Shown here: piece after piece, positions 1 through 10,355 of the stretch | Numbering within the stretch: the first letter of the stretch is position 1 | How the letters are laid out: each line of letters starts with the position of its first letter | DNA from: Macroventuria anomochaeta | Taxonomy: Eukaryota > Ascomycota > Dothideomycetes > Pleosporales > Didymellaceae | NCBI RefSeq assembly: GCF_010093625.1 | Contig: NW_022985411.1 | Span: forward strand, 179,352-243,351 | Direction: 5' to 3' | DNA length: 64,000 nucleotides | Program-made: the position numbers and the translations under genes | Notes under the pieces: generated by a model | The model's database searches: none | What the model was told of the DNA's origin: nothing | The model's input: the letters and a program-made list of their open reading frames with translations, nothing else

Positions 1-3000
1 GCGATCGGCGGAAGCCTGGGCAGCCTGCTGATCGTTCAAGCCTAGCCTCTGCAGGGCGTCATGCTCAGCCTGCTCGCGCTGAAGTCGTGCTCGGTCACTG
101 AGCATGGCAACAACGTTCTGGGCGTGTGACGCAGACTCTGGGTGCTGCAGGGCAAAAGATCCAGGTGCAGTGCCGAAAGCAGGCTGTCCACCACGGCCAA
201 GGTTGAGACGGTCCATGAGGCCGGATACTTCATCATCCCGCATGTTACCCATCATGTCCATGCCAGGGCCAATGGGACCCAGGCCGGGGACCATACCAGG
301 CCTGAAGGCATTCTCCATGAGACCAGGGACTGACGCGCCGGGCCCTGGTCCTTGAGTGGGAGATGGCTGGTAGCCTCCAGGCGAAGTGATGCTACCAAAG
401 CTAGGCTGGCTATGCAGGCTGTGAGCACTAGAGTGATGTTGAAGCTGATTCGGCATGATGCCTCCCAACTGAGCTGATCGCAAGTTGACCGACTGTTGTG
501 CTGCCAAGTGCTCCTTCTGTCTAGCCATGAGATACTGCTCCTCTTGCTTCCTGCGCTCAAGAGCATTCTGTTGCTCGGCAGTCAAGGTAGTACCAAAGCT
601 GGGGAAGCTATTGGCAAACGGCGGCTGAGCGCCAGGTGTGGTGCCGGCACCGCCAGCCCAACTGTTGCCAGGCTGAGCTGTGGCTGGTCCATGGGGTATA
701 CCGATTTGAGGGACCAGGAATGGTTCGCGAGAGTTGCCAATGCGGCGGATGAGCTGAGCGAGTGGTTCGTAATCTGGCTCCTCCTGCTTCTTGACCAGAA
801 GTTCAGGAGAGAAGAACCCAGCCTTGTACCAATCGTGCATCTCCAGTCCAGAGAATGGGCCCTGCGTGTTGCCTGACGGGTCGCGATAAATCCACCTCAT
901 GCGATCAGGCATAACCATAGTACGCTGCTGGGGCTGAGGAGGCTGGCTAGAAGCTGGGCTTCCGAGACCGGGGGTGGAAGGTTGTGCTGTCCTGGTCTGG
1001 TTGAGCGCAGCCATAGACAACGACGTTGTTGCCAGGCTGGATTGAGCACCGGAAGTCTGTCCAAAGGCACCTTGGTCGTCACCACCTGCTCCTGAGAAAT
1101 CGTCGAACAGATTGCGGTTTGCACGGAAAGGCGAGTCGGTGTCGCGGTTGGGGATGCCGCTGCCGGGAGCTTGTGCGCCGAATCTGCCGAATGCTCCAGT
1201 CATGCTTTGTTGACGGTCGTTGTGCGAGGAGCCATCGTCGCCATGTTGTTCGTTTGAGCGCATCTGTTCCTGCATCGAGGCTGGAAACAGGGACCCCAAC
1301 TTGCTGGCACGACCGATCGAACCATGGCCGAGGCCTGATGCTCCTCCAAACAATGAGCTGTTGCCGAGCCCAGCGAGCGATGGCGACTGAACTTCGCCTA
1401 CATTTCCGAAAGCACTATCGAATCCGAATGGACGCTCTCGAGAGGGAGTGCCCAATGCTTGCGGGCCTGCGGACCAAGCCGAAGAGCCTCCCAAACCAGG
1501 TAGACCTCCAAGCCCGGGCAGAGTAGGGAATCCGCGCCCAGGTCCAACACTCGAAGTCTGGCTCCGGTCTCCAGCAGCAGCCTCAAACGCTCCGGGAGTT
1601 CTTCCAAGACCTCCAAGGCCGCCAAAGGCGTTGTGCAAGCCTGACATGCTAGAGTCCACCTGGAAACTGCCCATACCCGGATAATGCGTGTTGGGAACAT
1701 CGGATCCGTCAGAATCTTCCTCTTGTTCCTCGCGGGCGTGATCAGGGCTCCTGTAAGGGTTGGTGTCCGTAGGGCTCATGGGATCATTGCCTCTTTCTCC
1801 TCCTCCGCCTCCTCCGCGGTGAGGTGTCTGCTGACTGAAGTTGCCGAACATGTCACGGAAGCCAGTGTTGTCAGTTGTCATGCCAAAAGAAGCCAGGCCA
1901 CCATCGTCGCGTCCCTCAGGTCGGTGTGGCGTGCCAAAGCCTCCTAAACCGTGCCTGGGAGGGCTTACATCCTCGCCTCGTAGTGCTGCCGAGCCTGTGG
2001 GATGGTCGTCCTCCAGATATGGATCGGTATCGCTGCTCATGGGCCGGTTGGAACGTGCCTCCATCCAAGACGCGCTTGGCTTCGAAGGTTCTGCTTCGCT
2101 GAGCTTGCCAAGATTACCAAGTGATGCCTTCTCTTTCGGAGCCTTCTCGAGTTCCTCAGTGCTGGCTTTGCCCATCAGTCCCTTGAACCTGCTTTCACCT
2201 CTCACGCTTCCTAGTCCAGACTTCTTTTCAGATTGCGGGACACCGAAGCTGCCAAATGCGCCCATGGGACCCGAAAATCCACCACCTTGCGAAGCAGCCC
2301 ATGGCGAAGTGCTACCTGGACTGAATGGTGCAGTGGCCGTGCGTTTCAGATTACCAAAGGATCCAGCGTTCTCAGCAGCTCCCTTCTCTTTCTCGCTTTC
2401 CTCACCAATGGCCGGCTCTTTGTAGTCTGTTCTGCGGCGTATCAGAGACGGCGGTGGAATAACGGTGTTGGACTCTTCACGCGCAAATCGAGAGGTTGCA
2501 GGCGATGCAGGGAAGGGATACGCCTCGCCAGTGTCGCGGCGACGGTTGCCAGGTCGAGTAGTCGTTGGTGATGACAGACCATACGGCGTGCCGGGTGTTT
2601 GCGAAATTGAAGTCTTGCGCAAAGACAGGCCTTCCTTAGAAGTGCCATCCTTGTTGGTGTTCTGCGTCGGTGGTTTGAGCGGCGAGTTGACAGAAGACAG
2701 AAAGATCTAAGCCAGCGGTAAGCATGAAAAGACGTCGCAGACTGCAAGAAGGGTGCGCTGTACCTCTCTCTCATCCTCTGTAAGTTCTGTCAGATGCAGG
2801 GGCTGTATGCTGCCGTCCTTGTCCCAGCACTGGTCAACCCCGCTCTGAGCCTCCCTTCCATGGTCGTCCTTGCGCCCCCACGAAACGCCCGAGGCACCGT
2901 TTGTGGCGTGAGGTTCCCAAGAGCCCATGTACAGATGCGAAAGACCTTCTTTGATATCGTTGGAATCTCGCTGGGACTGGAAGAGCTGCACTAGTTGATC

Positions 3001-3455
3001 TCGCGAATAGCGGCCCTCGACAGAACCTCCATTGCGCCCCGGTTGCGCATGTGGCGGTACGTAGACTCCAGAATTTGTCGAGAGTGCAGGGGCAGGCGCA
3101 TCTCGGGAGGCGGGAAGGAGCGCAGATCCAGAGGGCGTGGTCGCGTGTGAGGGCCGGCGAAATGTTTGCGTCGCACCATTAGTGCGTCGAGCCCTAGTGT
3201 TGGCATCAGTATGCGGTTGACCGTATGCAAAGCAGCCCATGGTGGTAGCGAATGAAGCGGTGGGCGACGGTAGCTTGATATGAATATTTGTAGCGACTTG
3301 AGACAATGCCGTAGAGCTGTGTAGCTAGAATATGCTGTATGGTTGTTTGGTGCAAAATGCAAGAGGGGATGCACTTACCACTCGCCGCTTGAATCTGTGC
3401 GTGCAGAGCCAGCGTTACTTCCTGCAGCTGCTGAAGCGAAAGAAGCAGGTGCCAT
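1..3455 (-). CDS. GYF-domain protein (Smy2-like), 3' end outside the window
   Basis: Exons on the minus strand are 3455-3379, 3316-2764 and 2706-1; the last runs open to the window edge. Introns are 62 bp (GTAAGT donor) and 57 bp (GTACAG donor, CTTAC branch, TTAG acceptor), and the frame stays open across both joins. About 1,112 residues are visible. The first ~800 are low-complexity (Gly, Ser, Pro, Phe-Gly), and a GYF domain starts near residue 813. It carries the family signature WIYRDPSG...QGPFSGLEMHDW...GFF, seen around 900-700. GYF domains bind proline-rich ligands. Fungal and animal relatives (Smy2/Syh1, PERQ/GIGYF) act in COPII traffic, mRNA surveillance and translational repression. 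A Gln/Glu-rich segment follows the GYF domain, as in that family. The start is the first ATG in frame with a good splice donor; TTG codons further in were not used. The domain call is firm, while the choice between Smy2-like roles is family inference. Confidence 0.9.
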
Positions 3456-3870
3456 TGTGGTAGTGCAGGGTTGTAGAAGGTACGATGGTGTCGAGGCCTT
3501 TGAGTTTTGTGGTGGTGGAGTGCGGCAAACTGATTGGGGACAGTTGCAAAAGTTCGAAGATGATGTCAGGCTGCAAGCTGATTCGGGCTGAGAGGGCGAG
3601 GGGAGTGGCACTCGAGGGTAGTGGTACAGGCGAATGGGAGCGGTAGTCGTAGGATGGCGACAGACGAGAGGATACCTGTGCCTGCAGCGAGAAACAGCCG
3701 AGTAGAGCGCTCTTGGCGTTTTTCACACTAAATTTTGATGACGCCCAGCCTCCGCAACGCCGAACGACGCGTCTCACGCGACGCAAAAGAGTCGAAGACT
3801 TTGTCAAGTGAACGCCACTTCTCCGCCCAATGCTGCTTTCTTCACTCCCACAACCCCTGGCATATTTCGG

Positions 3871-3874
3871 TGTG

Positions 3875-3912
<38 letters not shown>
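3871..3912. repeat. (TG)n dinucleotide microsatellite
   Basis: About 42 bp of TG repeats interrupted by a single CG step. It lies about 415 bp upstream of the GYF-protein start codon. Slippage-prone, with no coding role. Confidence 0.95.
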
Positions 3913-3916
<4 letters not shown>

Positions 3917-4150
3917 CACGACCCTGACACTTCGCTTGCTCGTGACGACCCAGAGAATGATGCTCGGGCACCTGCAGCACTCGATAAAACGTATCCAAAA
4001 TTGATGCCGTGCAGCACCTTACATCGCTCTTTGACGCGTCTTCACTCCTGCTGATGCTGGATCGATGAACTTATCCTCAACGACGGTCGATTCATCTTTC
4101 GCAGCATTTCCTCGATCTATTCCTTCTATCTTCTTTACCAAATCACCACA

Positions 4151-4182
4151 CGTAGGACGTTAAACCAATCAATCAATTACTA
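4151..4182 (+). mobile_element. extreme 5'-truncated LINE 3' end with target-site duplication
   Basis: The segment contains TAGGACGTTAAACCAATCAA, identical to the 3' terminus of the longer LINE copy at 46984-47136, followed by the same (AATC)n-type tail. It is flanked by perfect 10-bp direct repeats, AAATCACCAC at 4141-4150 and 4183-4192. The structure is what target-primed reverse transcription leaves when it aborts almost at once. The sense strand of the element is plus. Confidence 0.75.
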
Positions 4183-4991
4183 AATCACCACCTGTGTCGT
4201 TACCAAAGCACAACGATGGGACTCCAACGTTTGTGGCGTTGTAGCTACTAAACAGTACGACCTACACGTGATCTGGAGACACAGACACAGCATCTTTCGA
4301 GCCTTGTGAACAGCGTCGCTACTTTCAATCTCGACTGTCAGCTGTCTGATCCCAATCACTGACTGGACCAGCTTGGGCCATTCCAGAAAGCCGGATCTTC
4401 TGTTGGGCGGGCTAGCTAAGGCATGCATCACCAGCGTAGGTTTGTTTGCTCGAGATGCTGACAAGCTTGGGTTTGTTTGCTATACTGGTGGCGCCGTGCA
4501 ATATGTACGCTATGGCTCAGCGCCAATCATCTTGCAACTTTGCGTCGACCAAGCACGTCGGCCTATCGAGCCCCTTCGTGTCAGCACTGCCTCGTTACTA
4601 TACGTTACACTTTTGGAAGATCTCTCTCCAGTCGGATACAGTCATGGGATGCACCGACGAAAGACGAAACCTGCAGGCAACGCAGGCCAGACGAACGTCC
4701 TATATAGGACGTCTAGGGGCCAGGTCAATGTTGGATTCTTTCTCAAATCTCCACTCCCTCGGCAGATCACCACGGTTCTGACTGTTGGTTACTTCACTAG
4801 TTTGCCTTCATTCAACATCATTGCCACCGATCACTGCACGCTCGACTGTACCTCTCGGTGTAGCAAATTCCCGTCACCGGTCATTTTGCTGTACTGAACG
4901 GTAACTTCGGTCCTCTACAGTGCTTTTCATCAGAATTCCTCACTGAAGGTCACACATGCATTGACCTTTTTGACAAACGACATACACAACC

Positions 4992-5567
4992 ATGTATCGC
5001 TGTCGCCACGATCAAGAGGAGGATCCATACGCAAGTGGGAACGAAAACCGCCGGCGAAATCGCGACCGACTGAACGAAGATATCGAAAGATACAACTACC
5101 TCAGACGACTCAGTAGAGGAGGATCTGGACCGCCGTTCGGCGGGCCACTAGGCATGCCAGGCGGTATGTATGGACTTGGACCATCAGGACCACCTCCTTT
5201 TGGCCTGGGATCGGGTGGGCCTGGCTTCGGGCCAGCTTTGAGCAATTTCTGTGGACCTCCCGGACCTCCCAGGCCTCCTGGGTTTCCAGGGATGTTTGGT
5301 CCTCTACTCTACCCCCCACCTTCTTACGACGACTCCGATTCAGACGATGATGAGTCTCCCTCACCATGGTATCCTCCGCCACCGCCACCATGGTATGGAG
5401 CCAGCCCGTTGTCTACGCGGAGGCTTCCTCCGCGATCTCTGTACGGCAGACGCTATGGCCGAGGGTTTGGCGGTCCTTATGGGAGGTACTACATGGATCA
5501 TTATGATAATCACGACTATGGTTATATGCCTAGACCCATCTTCCCATGTAGAGGTGGGGAATATTGA
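4992..5567 (+). CDS. Gly/Pro-rich low-complexity protein, hypothetical
   Basis: A single-exon frame of 191 residues with a good start context (CACAACCATG). The N-terminal ~45 residues are charged (Asp/Glu/Arg/Asn). The middle is built from Gly-Pro-rich strings (GGPLGMPGG, PSGPPPFG, PPGPPRPPGFPG). Next comes an acidic patch YDDSDSDDDES, a polyproline run WYPPPPPPWYG, and a basic/aromatic tail rich in Arg, Gly, Tyr and Asp-His pairs. No signal peptide or membrane segment is seen. The composition resembles disordered Gly/Arg/Tyr-rich proteins that enter RNA granules, but no domain proves such a role. The Gly-Pro strings mimic collagen without a regular Gly-X-Y register. It is probably a real gene because the biased composition is continuous and ends cleanly at a stop. 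Confidence 0.65.
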   Translation: MYRCRHDQEEDPYASGNENRRRNRDRLNEDIERYNYLRRLSRGGSGPPFGGPLGMPGGMYGLGPSGPPPFGLGSGGPGFGPALSNFCGPPGPPRPPGFPGMFGPLLYPPPSYDDSDSDDDESPSPWYPPPPPPWYGASPLSTRRLPPRSLYGRRYGRGFGGPYGRYYMDHYDNHDYGYMPRPIFPCRGGEY

Positions 5568-6936
5568 GAAGGAACGGGCAACTCAACCAACTAGGGATGT
5601 TTACTGCCATCTCACGACTCTTTAGCAAAAGCCGACTATGGCATCTCGTTATAAATCTCCACTCCGTGCGCTTATGAAATTCAATCGCATAATGAGACTT
5701 TCTCAATAGTTGACTTCTTCGCCACGCAAACACACATCGCTTGCTCCTAGTCCATACTGTGAACCTGAACGGGTGTGACTGCCCTGTCAAACCCGCGATA
5801 GCCCGAACACTGTGCAAAACAGCGCACGACTTCAACGGCCACCAATCGACTCTTCTGTTTCCGTTTTCTACAAAGCACACGACAAACATCAACTCTCTAC
5901 CCACCCGTTTACGATACTCGGAACCTGAGCCGTTTCCCCAGACAAGCTTTACGTCTACCACCACTTACTGGACAGTACGTGTCGTACATGCACATGTCGC
6001 ACGAACACCTACGGCCGAAGACGTTGATTGCATCGGACGCAATATCCGGCCTCACGCAGAACTGCGGCTAGAAAGCTATGAAAGGGGGGAAATGACAATA
6101 AAACATATCAAGAACATTACACGGTACTCTTTCTTGATATAACCACAGCATAACCGACATTCTCCTTGCATTCACCTGCACCCCAACTGCCATGTGTCTA
6201 CTCATCCACTACACCTACACCTGCGCCCACCCTTCCGAAACTTTATACAAGCCCTGCCGCTTCCTGTCTGATTCGTCATCGAATCTTTCTCACCGCAGGA
6301 CTGGTCTCACCCAGCCTGAGGCAACTGTATTGGCGAACTCTTTCGAGCCCCCCGAAGAGGAATCAAGCTCGGAGTTAGATGATATACGGCCGATGAAGGG
6401 AGTGTCAGTGTGTCCGCGTCTCTGGATGAAAAACATCGAGTCGCCAGTGTGTGTTGGATGTATGGGTAGAGGTGGGAAGGGAAGGAGGCGGTGGTTCTAG
6501 TCAAAGAACGAATCACAGGTCGTTGTCAGAGTGGGAGTGGGCTCGTTGCTTGAGTCTATGCAAGGTGCAATGTGCAGTGATCAACCTTCCGATCAACCTC
6601 AGCAAGTCCCCAGAAGCGGCCAGCCAAAGTCTTTGTCGCTCTCTCCTACACTCACATCTGCATAACGTTCTGTCTCGAACACTCGTCGCTCGACTCTGAT
6701 TCCCCTTTTTACAACGCCGCCTTGTCTTCGCCCCATCCTGGTTCTACATTTATACCGTTGCTCCTTCGCCCATTTCCGCCACGGCGTCCTGTGCACACAA
6801 GACGGCTTTATAGCTTCTTGGTATTCGTGATGCAGGTGTAGCTGCAGTTGTTGTTTCGTCACTGCTTTCAACGAGTGCAGTAACGACAGCGGTACAACTA
6901 CCGGTCCCTCCTTTGGTAGCTTGTCAAGTGCATTTT
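5568..6936. other. intergenic, nothing recognised
   Basis: The stretch between the converging Gly/Pro-rich gene (plus) and the RNase H-like gene (minus) must hold both 3' ends. Short frames on both strands show neither protein-like composition nor usable splice pairs. Confidence 0.5.
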
Positions 6937-7539
6937 TTATGCCAGCCGTCTATGCATCCGCGATACTTCATCTACTCGGTGGTATCCCTTGACGTGGGGA
7001 GGATAGGGTGACCAGTGCAGGTCCACCTGAATACCTCCATCGAAAAACGCGTTTGCGATTGTCAGCACCTTCCCAACGATCTCCCCACCAAACTTTCCTT
7101 CGAACTGATTTTTCTTCAAAGCATGCAGAACACGCTGACCATCCGTAAAAACCACCGTTTGATCAAGATACTCGGTCAACCTCCCTGCACAATTCAAAGC
7201 TTGCCCCACAGCGACCGACTCGGTGTCAGCAGGGGTGATCAGATGGCTAATGGTGACTTGTTCTTGCCAGTCGCGTGTCTCTGAGTCGATGTAGCGGATT
7301 ACCGCCGTACCTGGGTCGTTGAGTGAGTTGTTGCATGCAGAGCTGTGAATCCAGAATACCAGTGTGCCGGGTGTGAATCCATCGTTGAAAATCCTGTGGG
7401 CGAACTTTCGTGCTGTTGGTTTGGGGGCCACAGTGATATTGTTAGGGAAGGGGTGCAGCATCTCGAGATTGGATGGATCTTTGGTAAATGCTGGAAGCAT
7501 ATTACGGAATCTGTCGACAGGTAGCGTGCGCTTTTGCAT
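6937..7539 (-). CDS. orphan RNase H-like fold protein, possibly domesticated from a retroelement
   Basis: A single exon of 200 residues starting at ATG 7539. Residues ~1-55 form a linker like the segment preceding RNase H in fungal LINE polyproteins. From ~56 the order of the RNase H fold is visible. Strand 1 is LVFWIHSSACNNS, where the first catalytic Asp of the usual TDGS motif is replaced by His. Helix A is ADTESVAVGQAL, with the catalytic Glu. Strand 4 is VVFTDGQRVLHAL, with the catalytic Asp. The end is HWSPYPPHVKGYHRVDEV, resembling W-P-x-H-x-G-x2-G-N-x2-A-D. No reverse transcriptase or zinc knuckle lies beside it. It could be an exapted RNase H-like protein, a decayed element fragment, or an enzyme-dead member. 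The frame is uninterrupted, which favours a gene. Fold call by eye; function unknown. Confidence 0.6.
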   Translation of the reverse strand: MQKRTLPVDRFRNMLPAFTKDPSNLEMLHPFPNNITVAPKPTARKFAHRIFNDGFTPGTLVFWIHSSACNNSLNDPGTAVIRYIDSETRDWQEQVTISHLITPADTESVAVGQALNCAGRLTEYLDQTVVFTDGQRVLHALKKNQFEGKFGGEIVGKVLTIANAFFDGGIQVDLHWSPYPPHVKGYHRVDEVSRMHRRLA

Positions 7540-7671
7540 TCGATGGAAAGTTTGAGTGAGATGAGTGTATCAACTGAGATGATCAGCTTAAGTGGTTCAG
7601 CGAATATTCAGCGACTGCGTCTATAATATGACTGTTTATTTCCTGTTTCGTTGTGGGGTTTAATTGTATTC

Positions 7672-8042
7672 TCAGAATGCTTGAGTCCCCATGCGTTGAC
7701 ACTCCTCGATCCAAGCAGCGATCCGGCCTTTCTGTGTACCCCTTTGCGATTCCTTGGCAGTAACGGCATCGAAGTTCTCGAAGCCATGGGCAGTCGGGCC
7801 GTAGAAAATGCGTTGTCTGAGATTCTCGGTCCTTGTCTCTACCGATGCGCGAAAGAGCTGGTTGTTCTGAACAGCAAATTCGTTTGGTCCACTGCGTCGA
7901 CCGAGAGTTTGACGTGATCGACCAGTCGACCGATGAAGAGCAGGTCATTTGAGCTGCTGTGAATACCGTGATACCCGTGGGTGTTTTGCTGAACGGCAAG
8001 CTCGTTTGAGCTACTGATACGAACGCATCCTTCAGTTATCAT
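7672..8042 (-). other. weak two-exon gene candidate upstream of the RNase H-like gene
   Basis: A frame from 7944 to a stop at 7672 (minus) reads like protein at its end (RIFYGPTAHGFENFDAV, then IAAWIEECQRMGTQAF). It has no ATG of its own. The ATG at 8042 opens another frame that could be joined only by an intron with a weak GTATCA donor and a CGCAG acceptor. Both parts contain a similar peptide (SSNELAVQQN and GPNEFAVQNN), which hints at a short duplication. It may be a gene remnant. No family is recognised. Confidence 0.2.
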
Positions 8043-10355
8043 GTAGAGACATGTCTCAACGAAGTAATATTGCGGCGTAGGCCGCTGTAGAATACTGATA
8101 GCTACAGTAAACGATAACGTAGGACTATTGGGTTGATGGAATACTGCGCTGAAGTGCTATCTAGTTGAGAGATGACGACTATATACCTGACCTCAGGCCA
8201 GTGACCGGTCACACACTAGACTAGGGTAGTCTGTCAGGGGTACAGTCAGACCTTGTACGGACCGACCGATACCGCAACAAGTAAGCTTGAATGACGCGCG
8301 AGCTGAACGGAGTTGGAGCATCAGATGGTTGTGTGAGTAAGTTTTTGCGGGACCGCAGCAATAGCAAGACGTATTTGTAGGCATCCTCCTTCGAAGTAAA
8401 CGATGTGGTGTTGGAATTGCCGCTCTCGCCCATCAAGTGCTTGAAGGATTGGGTCTTAAGATTTACATGCTGGAACCCTTCAATATGGTGCAAGAAGGGA
8501 CCGATATGAGGATAACAATCAGGGAAGTTCATTGGCAGTTTGCGTTAAATACAACAAAAGATGCAGTACAGGTTCGGGAATTGGGATCACAAGTACTGAG
8601 GTGAAATGTTGTGGTGGGTGGTATGTTGGGAGTAATGTGGCGAAAGATCAGAGATGGTTAAGGACAATGGGACAAGGTAGGTTTATTTACCATTGACGTC
8701 ACGCTATTAAGAGGAAGTAGCGACAACAACTGCAGGTAGTCACTCCTACATTTGCCCTATAGTGACTTTCACAAGTTGGTGGCCATCCTCAATCTAGAAA
8801 CCATGATGTCATCTACCCACGAAGTTGTTCTTTAGGCCAAAAAGCTATATCTCATCATCGTTTCAATCATCAAGGGGGTCAGCAACTTGTGAAGGTCACC
8901 GATATCTGGAACAGCGACACGCGGTGGGGGCAGAGAAGATACTTAAGTAGTTTGCATAAAATGGACAAGTAGTTGCAGTTGTTCTTGTTGTAGATAAAAT
9001 TGGGCCTGTACATGCAGCCACGCACTGCTTGTTGATGACGAAACATCAGGAACGACCGAACAACAGGCACAACTGTAGCAGCAGTGCTTGCAGCAGGCAG
9101 TCATACTGAGAGAACGGCTGTAAGCCTGTCACGTGGCGCAAGAGCAGCAACACGTATCAATGGGAACAATTGAGAAGCATTGTGTGATGATTCTGTCTAT
9201 CTGAACTACGAATGTGTGAAGGAAAGTGATCGCTGTGAAGGAACTAGGCCTAGTTGGGCTAGCGTACAGATCTAAACCATCCATAGGGCTGAGGGAACGT
9301 TCCCTGGGTACTGACAACACGCAACTGAGGCAGACACAGGAGATAGAAGAGTATAAGTGAATGTAAAACAGTCAAAAGAGGTAGGTGAAGGAAGGATGCC
9401 TGGTCACCAGAGCCATATCAACAGGGTAATCTGGTTGGTGCCTTGTTGCTTGTGGCACGGACCGTGGCGTGCAGGCAGTAGGCAGCGAGAGTGTAAGCCG
9501 GCCTTGTATGCGGCGCAGTTAGCATGCATATCCAAATGCGTCGCGAAATGGTGTGTAGATCGTGGACTGGTGCTCACGCATGAGTGAAAGCGGGCAAGGT
9601 TCGAAAGTTCAAGATTGCATTAAGTGTACGGTACCGCCATTATTGTAAGGAAAGGGGAATCTCAGTAGATAGGAAATGAAACAACGCTAAACTCCACTCG
9701 CGGTCAAAAAGAGTGCCACTCGCCGGGGTATGTAGATGGGGTTAAAGTATGCACGTCGAACAGAAAATGCGTGACTCTATCAACAAAACCCGAAACGCGA
9801 GCTCCAACTGCCACACGAGCAGCAAGAGCCTGAATTCATGAAGAGAACCACCGAACGCCTCTATGATGCAATTCTTGTCCCCAGCCTGCTGCGCAGCCGT
9901 CATGGAAGTGGATGCCTGCCGGTATCACATGGCTGGATGTTCGTACGTCGTGACCGTATGGATGCATAAGAGCCTGATAAGAGATAATGCGAAGAAAGAA
10001 TTAAGCCTCGAAACGCCGTCTTCCGGGGTATCGTGTATGATGCTGTCCTGGCCCTGACCGTAGATGGTAGGAGAAAGGGTCCCGCCTTAAACTCCGTATA
10101 GTTGTTCGAAATCGAAGTGAGGAATTTGGAATCCAAGCGTAGCCGTTGAGAGACGAGGATTTCGGTGTAGGATATTTGCGCGTCGCACAAGGCAGTGCCG
10201 ATGTGAAGTGGTGGTGTGCAGAAACCCAAATGCGGTTAGTGCGTAGCAGTGCGCATGATCGATGAGTGGATCAGCCGACGCGCATGCCCACCTACTACTC
10301 ACCGCTATGATGGTAACATCAAGTGTACTGTACCAGGTTCTCCACCTTCATCTTC
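8043..10355. other. intergenic, nothing recognised
   Basis: About 2.3 kb upstream of the RNase H-like gene and downstream of the Medusa-type gene. Short frames (for example 8221-8532 and 9900-10229, both minus) lack domains and splice support. No repeats or RNA genes were seen by eye. Confidence 0.45.

Larger units (their letters stand above)
3456..4991. other. intergenic region between divergent genes
   Basis: This is the shared upstream region of the GYF-domain gene (left, minus) and the Gly/Pro-rich gene (right, plus). It holds a (TG)n microsatellite at 3871-3912 and a tiny LINE 3'-end insertion at 4151-4182. Open frames here (for example 4373-4897 plus) have no recognisable domain, no supporting splice sites and no protein-like composition. 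Confidence 0.6.

Noticed and set aside
3871..3912. Repeat array resembling a regulatory or CRISPR-like structure
   Set aside because: It is a plain TG microsatellite with no spacers.
8221..8532. 103-codon minus frame and neighbouring short frames between 8.2 and 10.3 kb
   Set aside because: No ATG context, splice support or protein-like composition; consistent with chance.
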